A DNA stretch of 64,000 nt from Candidatus Gastranaerophilales bacterium. Lineage in GTDB: Bacteria; Cyanobacteriota; Vampirovibrionia; Gastranaerophilales; Gastranaerophilaceae. The translations under genes and the position numbers were made by a program. The notes under the pieces are model-generated. The model saw only the letters and a list, made by a program, of their open reading frames with translations, made no database searches and was not told where the DNA came from. The stretch spans positions 62,001-126,000 of the forward strand of contig CALUQG010000003.1 in assembly GCA_944322855.1 (NCBI GenBank). The letters run 5' to 3'. Below, in pieces: positions 59,348-64,000 of the stretch. Every line of letters starts with the position of its first letter. Position 1 is the stretch's first letter.

Positions 59348-60346
59348 ATGCAAAAATTAAATTCAAAACTTCTGGTTCAAGAATTCAGAAGTAATCTTCT
59401 GGAGCTTGAATTTTACGGATACGTTATTTTTTGTGATAAAAACAAAAATATAAAAACATATGGAAATACGGAAAATCATTTGTTTTTCCATCGTTCGTGC
59501 TCAAAACCTCTGCAAGCAAGCTTGATGTGTTTGTTCAACACGGACAAATATTTTGATTTTACGGATGAAGAGATAGCTGTCTGCTGCGCATCTCATACCG
59601 GCACACCTGTTCATACAGAACTTGTGAATAATATTCTCAGAAAAATTAATTTAAGCGTTGATGACTTGCAGTGTCCTGCTATAGAGCCTTTGAGCAGTGA
59701 AGAACAAAAAAAATTTGATACCTATTCCAAATTGCACAATAACTGTTCCGGAAAACACGCTTTGATGCTTGCAATATGCAGGCAAAACAGCTGGGATATA
59801 AAAAATTACCTTGATAAAAACCATCCTCTTCAGATAGCAGTTTATGAACAAATTAAGAGTTTATGTGAAACAAAATATGATATGCCGTATACTCCGGATG
59901 GCTGTGGAGCACCGAATTGGGCAACAACGCTTGAAGATTTTTCAAAAGGCTTTTACAATTTATTTTTTGATGAAAAATATAGCAGACTTAAACATGCATA
60001 TATGAAAAATCCTTTTGTTTCAGGAGGAGATAACCGTCTGGACAGCCAGATTATGCAGCTTAATACAAAGCTTGCAGTAAAAGTAGGCGCCGGTGGATTA
60101 TGTTATGTTTCAAATACAGAAACGAATGAGGTTTTGGGTTTTAAAATAGTTGATGCTAATATGCAGGCAAGAAGTATTGCTGTTATTGAAACACTTATGC
60201 TTGCCGGTTGGATAGATAAAAACTCCATTGATAAAAAACTCCTTAATAACTCAATAAACAATTTTGTAAAGACTGAAACAGGGGAAATAGTCGGAAAATA
60301 CGAACTTTGTGAAGAAGCAAAAAAACAAATTAGCCAAATGTTTTGA
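59348..60346 (+). CDS. L-asparaginase II family protein
   Basis: A 332-residue member of the asparaginase II family (Rhizobium etli type), which hydrolyses asparagine to aspartate and ammonia. It is unrelated in fold to E. coli AnsA/AnsB. Key motifs are HRSCSKPLQASLM, CCASHTGTPVHTELV, LHNNCSGKHALMLAICR (the catalytic Ser/Lys/Cys region of this family), TPDGCGAPNWATTL and KVGAGGLCYVS. Length is typical. It is probably cotranscribed with the preceding hypothetical gene and overlaps the convergent downstream gene by 17 bases. Confidence 0.9.
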   Translation: MQKLNSKLLVQEFRSNLLELEFYGYVIFCDKNKNIKTYGNTENHLFFHRSCSKPLQASLMCLFNTDKYFDFTDEEIAVCCASHTGTPVHTELVNNILRKINLSVDDLQCPAIEPLSSEEQKKFDTYSKLHNNCSGKHALMLAICRQNSWDIKNYLDKNHPLQIAVYEQIKSLCETKYDMPYTPDGCGAPNWATTLEDFSKGFYNLFFDEKYSRLKHAYMKNPFVSGGDNRLDSQIMQLNTKLAVKVGAGGLCYVSNTETNEVLGFKIVDANMQARSIAVIETLMLAGWIDKNSIDKKLLNNSINNFVKTETGEIVGKYELCEEAKKQISQMF

Positions 60347-61001
60347 ATGTTTCTTCGATGTTTTTGTCGATAACTTTTTTCACTGAATCCATTTCGTTTT
60401 CAATAGCTTTTTGTTCGGTAGATAGCTGCTGAATTCGCATATCATACTGCTTGTCGATTCTTTGTAATTTTTCTACCTTTGCATCGTATTCTGCGTTGGC
60501 AATAGCATAGTCGCCAGAATCAACACCCGTGTATATAAAACTTGCACCATCAACAGTCTGGTCTGTCCAGCCTGCCGGTGTCATTTTTTGAATAGTCCAG
60601 TTGCCTGTTTTCAGATTGTTTTCAAAGTAATCAGCCTGTCCGCAATAAGGCTCAACAGCATAATCTTTTACAGTCTTTCCTTCCGGCATAGGATCAGGAA
60701 GCTCTGATACAACAAGTCTGCCGTAAGAATCTCTTACCTGCATGCCCAGACCTCCGTCATCAGTAGATGCAGTGACGATTTGATAAGTTAGCCTTTGCAT
60801 ATCTTGAGTGCTGGAACCGTTTCCGTCAGGCGAATAATATAAATGCTGAATATTCATGCCATTGCTCCACAGCAGTGCCTCTGTATCTATTTCTTGTGCC
60901 AGAAGCATTTTGGCCTGAGTTGTCTGTTGTATTTCGAACTCAAGGTTGTTTTTTCTTGCTGTAAGACATAAATATCTTGCCTGAGAGGCGGACATTCCCA
61001 T
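60330..61001 (-). CDS. Hypothetical coiled-coil protein, SASQAR/LTARK family
   Basis: A 223-residue protein of unknown function. The N-terminus MGMSASQARYLCLTARKNNL followed by FEIQQTTQAKMLL is a recognisable conserved start seen in hypothetical proteins of gut bacteria, predicted to be helical. The middle (~65-160) is a less regular, possibly beta-rich insertion (VRDSYGRLVVSELPDPMP). The C-terminal ~60 residues form a coiled coil ending in EMDSVKKVIDKNIEETFKTF. The helix-insert-helix layout is reminiscent of secreted or filament-forming proteins, but no signal peptide is visible. Function unknown. Confidence 0.7.
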   Translation of the reverse strand: MGMSASQARYLCLTARKNNLEFEIQQTTQAKMLLAQEIDTEALLWSNGMNIQHLYYSPDGNGSSTQDMQRLTYQIVTASTDDGGLGMQVRDSYGRLVVSELPDPMPEGKTVKDYAVEPYCGQADYFENNLKTGNWTIQKMTPAGWTDQTVDGASFIYTGVDSGDYAIANAEYDAKVEKLQRIDKQYDMRIQQLSTEQKAIENEMDSVKKVIDKNIEETFKTFG

Positions 61002-61298
61002 AATCTGATACTCCTTTTTACGTTTTAGTTATCGACTTTTTTATATAGGTACTTTAGTATTTGAAGAAAAGTTTTAACAAATATTTACATTTGTATATTT
61101 TTATGACAGATTATTTAATTCTTCAAGCATCCTCCTGCTAGATGCAGCCTGCGTCAGCTTAGCTTTTTAAACTTTTATGCAGAAAAAATTGTTTTTGTTA
61201 GTTTGTTTTTATCAAAAAATTTTTTTGAACATATTAAACACTAACTCATTTTTAGATTATAATGATTTACAGACAGAAGTAATTAGTATGGGAGAAGT
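61002..61298. other. Intergenic region upstream of gatA
   Basis: 297 bases, mostly AT-rich. A GC-richer patch at about 61126-61162 stands out and can form small alternative hairpins (GCATC/GATGC; GATGC/GCGTC), followed by T5. It may be part of a small RNA or a decayed sequence; nothing firm can be said. GGGAGAAGT precedes the gatA ATG. Confidence 0.35.
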
Positions 61299-62762
61299 AT
61301 GAACGAATTATTGAAAATGACAGCTTCAAAACAAAGAGAAGCTCTTTTAAATAAAGAAATTTCCGCAGTTGAACTTGTAAATGCCGAATATTCAAGGATT
61401 GCAGCTGTTGATGAAAAACTTGGTGCTTTCAATTCTCTTTGCAAAGAACAGGCTTTAGAAACAGCAAAAGAAGTTGATAAAAAAATTGCTGCTGGTGAAG
61501 TATTGCCTCCTCTGGCAGGTATACCGCTGGCATTGAAAGATAATATAAATTTAAAAGGAACAAAGACTACGGCTTCCAGTAAAATTCTTGAAAATTTTGT
61601 CTCGCCTTACGATGCTACTGTTTCTGTTAAATTAAAAGAAAATTTGATACCGGTACTTGGAAAAGTTAATCTTGATGAATTTGCAATGGGTTCTTCAACA
61701 GAAAACTCAGCATTTAAAATTACGAGAAACCCATGGGATACAAACAAAGTTCCCGGAGGCAGCTCAGGCGGCTCAGCAGCAGCTGTTGCCGGTTTTGAGG
61801 CTACCCTGGCTCTCGGATCTGACACCGGCGGCAGTATTCGTCTCCCTGCAAGTTTTTGCGGTATTGTAGGAATGAAACCTACATACGGAAGAGTTTCTCG
61901 TTACGGTTTAATAGCATTTGCATCATCTCTTGATCAAATAGGGCCTTTTGCAAGAAATGTTGAAGATACTGCATTGTTGTTGGAAGCAATAAGCGGACAT
62001 GACCCTCATGATTCAACTTCTCTTAACCTTCCAGTCCCTGCTTTTTCAAAAGCTTTGAATAAAGATATAAAAGGTTCTAAAGTTGGTGTAATCAAAGAAC
62101 TGCTTGCCGAAGGTGTTTCCGAGGATGTGAAAAAGGCCGTAGAAAAAGCTGTTGAAACATACAAGAGCCTTGGTGCAGAGATTGTGGAGATATCTTTGCC
62201 GCTTTTGGAACATTCAATAGGTGTTTATTATATTCTGGCTACAGCAGAAGCAAGTTCCAATCTGGCAAGGTTTGACGGTGTTAAATACGGTCACAGAACT
62301 AAAGATGCAAAAAATCTTCTTGAAATGTATACAAAAACAAGGGCTGAAGGCTTTGGTGATGAAGTCAAAAGAAGAATTATGCTCGGTACATATGCTTTGA
62401 GTGCAGGTTATTATGATGCATATTACAAAAAAGCACAACAAATCAGACGTTTGATTAAGGAAGATTTCGATAAAGCTTTTGAAAAGGCAGATATATTGAT
62501 TTCTCCGACATGTCCTAATACAGCATTTGAAATCGGTTCAAAAATTTCTGATCCTTTGAGCATGTATTTGACAGATATTGGTACAATCAGCGCAAACCTC
62601 GCAGGTATTCCGGGAATGAGCCTTCCTTGCGGTCTTGACAGGAACGGTATGCCTATTGGGCTTCAGATACTTGCACCGGTTTTAGGTGAGGAAAAATTAT
62701 TTAACATGGCTTATAATTTTGAACAGGCTACTGATTTTCACAATTTGAAGCCTGCTATCTAG
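61299..62762 (+). CDS. gatA: Asp/Glu-tRNA amidotransferase subunit A
   Basis: The glutaminase subunit of GatCAB, which converts Glu-tRNA(Gln) and/or Asp-tRNA(Asn) to the correct amide form. At 487 residues it is full length. The amidase signature is intact: the catalytic Lys in [11 protein letters not shown], the Ser-rich loop [12 protein letters not shown], and the nucleophilic Ser region [36 protein letters not shown] is the strongly conserved segment after it. gatB and gatC are not adjacent. It has its own upstream region and a good ribosome site. Confidence 0.97.
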   Translation: MNELLKMTASKQREALLNKEISAVELVNAEYSRIAAVDEKLGAFNSLCKEQALETAKEVDKKIAAGEVLPPLAGIPLALKDNINLKGTKTTASSKILENFVSPYDATVSVKLKENLIPVLGKVNLDEFAMGSSTENSAFKITRNPWDTNKVPGGSSGGSAAAVAGFEATLALGSDTGGSIRLPASFCGIVGMKPTYGRVSRYGLIAFASSLDQIGPFARNVEDTALLLEAISGHDPHDSTSLNLPVPAFSKALNKDIKGSKVGVIKELLAEGVSEDVKKAVEKAVETYKSLGAEIVEISLPLLEHSIGVYYILATAEASSNLARFDGVKYGHRTKDAKNLLEMYTKTRAEGFGDEVKRRIMLGTYALSAGYYDAYYKKAQQIRRLIKEDFDKAFEKADILISPTCPNTAFEIGSKISDPLSMYLTDIGTISANLAGIPGMSLPCGLDRNGMPIGLQILAPVLGEEKLFNMAYNFEQATDFHNLKPAI

Positions 62763-62799
62763 ATTGATATAGATTACAAAAAAGATAATTGGAGTGAAC

Positions 62800-63645
62800 A
62801 TGAAAAAGTTATTTATTGTTTTAGGGTTAGCTTTATTGTTAGGTTCAAGTTTTGCATCTACTGCAAATGCGTATTCTACGGAAGGTGCAATGTATTACAA
62901 TGAGGGACTTGATTACTATTCCAAGGGCGAATATTCAAAAGCTATTCAGTCTTTTAAAACAGCAACTCAAAAAGATCCTGATTTTATAGATGCATATTAT
63001 AACCTCGGGTCTTTATTTGAATATTTGAAAAGCTATCAGTCAGCAATAGCTTGTTTTTCTAAGATAAATCAGCTTGATCCTTCTGATACTGAAACAGTAA
63101 TTAAGTTAGCTGAACTTTATTATAGAATAGGAAATTATGAAAGAGCATTGTTCTATGTAACTAAAGTTCAGGATAATGATGATATGTACGGCAAAGCAAA
63201 AAGCTTGAAAAACCAGATAATAGTAGCTGAACAGAAAAAAGCTGCAAAAAGCTCACTTGCTAACGTAAACCAGGCTATAGAATCAAACAAAAAAGTTATA
63301 GACAAATTTTCAGGCCCGACAGGTCTTGCTATAAATTCGCAGGGTGTATTATTTGTTGCAAGCTATACTGACAACAGCATTTATAAAATTATGCCAAACG
63401 GTCAGACTCAGTTGTTCTCAAAAAGCAGTATGCTCGGCGGTCCTATCGGTCTTGCTTTTGACTCTATGGATAATTTGTATGTTGCAAACTATGCAAAAAA
63501 TAACATTCTTAAAATAAATAAAGCCGGTCAAATTTTTACATTTATGTCTAACATAACAAATCCTTATTATCTGATAATAAAAGGAAATGATATGTATATT
63601 ACAGAACAGGGCAACAATACTGTTTTGAGATATAAATTGTATTAA
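62800..63645 (+). CDS. Exported TPR and NHL/beta-propeller-like protein
   Basis: A 281-residue exported protein. ATG 62800 is chosen over GTG 62794 because GGAG lies five bases before it. A signal peptide (KKLFIVLGLALLLGSSFAST, cut near ANA-YST) is followed by three to four TPR units (~28-130; YNEGLDYYSKGEYSKAIQSF). The second half (~160-281) has NHL-type strands (PTGLAINSQGVLFVASYTDN, GGPIGLAFDSMDNLYVANYA) in too few copies for a full propeller, so it may pair or act as an arc. It is probably periplasmic or lipid-free at the envelope. It starts 37 bases after gatA and is closed by a perfect terminator. Confidence 0.8.
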   Translation: MKKLFIVLGLALLLGSSFASTANAYSTEGAMYYNEGLDYYSKGEYSKAIQSFKTATQKDPDFIDAYYNLGSLFEYLKSYQSAIACFSKINQLDPSDTETVIKLAELYYRIGNYERALFYVTKVQDNDDMYGKAKSLKNQIIVAEQKKAAKSSLANVNQAIESNKKVIDKFSGPTGLAINSQGVLFVASYTDNSIYKIMPNGQTQLFSKSSMLGGPIGLAFDSMDNLYVANYAKNNILKINKAGQIFTFMSNITNPYYLIIKGNDMYITEQGNNTVLRYKLY

Positions 63646-63668
63646 TACATTTAAGTTTTTTACAAAAT

Positions 63669-63704
63669 AAAAAGAGGATAAATTAATTTATCCTCTTTTT
63701 AACA
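63669..63704. terminator. Perfect palindromic terminator
   Basis: A 32-base perfect palindrome (63669-63700) with centre AATT and arms AAAAAGAGGATAAATT / AATTTATCCTCTTTTT. It terminates the TPR/NHL gene. Confidence 0.88.
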
Positions 63705-63810
63705 TTATTATCAAATATTGATAAATTATAGTTATAAAAATTTGATTTTTAATTATTCTGGTTGATATAATAAAAACAAGAAAATGAATAGTTTTAACAG
63801 GGGAAGTTCA

Positions 63811-64000
63811 ATGAATCAGGAAAAATCTGATGTGAAAGTAGCTGTTTTGGGCGCAGGTTTATGGGGAAAAAATCTGGTCAGAAATTTTTATAATCTGAAT
63901 TATCTGCACACTGTTTGTGATATGGATCCTGATAACAGAAAAAAAGTTCAGGATGAGTATCCTGGTGTGAATTTGACTTCTGATTTTTCAGAGGTTCTTA
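63811..64000 (+). CDS. Gfo/Idh/MocA family oxidoreductase, N-terminal part
   Basis: Only the first 63 residues are inside the window. KVAVLGAGLWGKNLVRNFYN is the Rossmann NAD(P)-binding start of the Gfo/Idh/MocA dehydrogenases, many of which act on nucleotide sugars (WlbA-like) or inositols. TVCDMDPDN gives the acidic residue after strand 2. ATG 63811 is preferred, with AGGGGAAG upstream; an in-frame ATG at 63784 lacks a ribosome site. The gene runs off the right edge. Confidence 0.85.
   Translation, partial: MNQEKSDVKVAVLGAGLWGKNLVRNFYNLNYLHTVCDMDPDNRKKVQDEYPGVNLTSDFSEVL

Noticed and set aside
1-64000. CRISPR arrays, tRNA/rRNA genes, insertion sequences, prophage
   Set aside because: None was found: no regularly spaced repeats outside the TpsA coding repeats, no cloverleaf-like GC-rich segments, no transposase or phage structural genes.

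Overview
The window reads as the chromosome of a low-GC, Gram-negative, fermentative anaerobe. ADP-heptose synthesis genes, a GT9 heptosyltransferase-like gene, two-partner secretion and a WavE-type polysaccharide locus all imply an outer membrane. A bifunctional AdhE, a fused FeoAB and a bacteriohemerythrin suggest a gut-type anaerobe that meets some oxygen. With several small protein families that I recognise only as hypothetical, the best fit is a non-photosynthetic cyanobacterial relative (Vampirovibrionia/Melainabacteria, probably Gastranaerophilales). That placement is inference from gene content. No tRNA, rRNA, CRISPR array, insertion sequence or prophage was seen.

Layout. 1-7.3 kb: housekeeping genes (end of proA, hemW, yidD, alaS) among hypothetical proteins and an acetyltransferase. 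7.5-13 kb: a Ski2-like helicase, then hldE and a fused gmhA-gmhB, which give three of the ADP-heptose activities. 13-14.7 kb: hypothetical membrane and exported proteins. 14.75-30.7 kb: a two-partner secretion system with a TpsB transporter facing left and a 4511-residue TpsA exoprotein facing right from a shared 151-bp control region. 30.8-33.2 kb: feoAB. 33.2-43.6 kb: a leftward ten-gene surface-glycan operon: WavE-like protein, acyltransferase, two glycosyltransferase-like proteins, methyltransferase, hexapeptide O-acetyltransferase, HAD phosphatase, nucleotidyltransferase-kinase, nucleotidyltransferase, headed by a tyrosine-recombinase-like protein. 44-46.7 kb: adhE. 46.7-51.1 kb: SMR and MATE exporters, HAD phosphatase, LUD protein, hemerythrin. 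51.1-64 kb: GT9, glutamine synthetase, a CHASE2 cyclase-like protein, RqcH/NFACT, asparaginase, gatA, a TPR/NHL exported protein and the start of a Gfo/Idh oxidoreductase.

The most interesting part is the head of the glycan operon. Two perfect 19-bp inverted repeats (43607-43625 and 43763-43781) enclose 137 bp between the operon and adhE, beside a tyrosine-recombinase-like gene. This looks like an invertible regulatory segment. One repeat overlaps a strong terminator that would form only in the present orientation. The neighbouring recombinase-like protein has lost most catalytic residues, including the nucleophilic Tyr (now Phe), so a recombinase acting in trans would be needed. In the same operon an O-acetyltransferase carries a G8 tract, rare in AT-rich DNA. 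Together these suggest a surface glycan that varies by two separate mechanisms.

Other points worth attention: a CHASE2 adenylate-cyclase homologue whose two metal-binding Asp are both Asn; a PilZ-like domain at the C-terminus of the giant TpsA; a 13-bp inverted repeat bracketing the probable -10 box of hldE; and a GmhA-GmhB fusion whose phosphatase half lacks most of the usual zinc loop.
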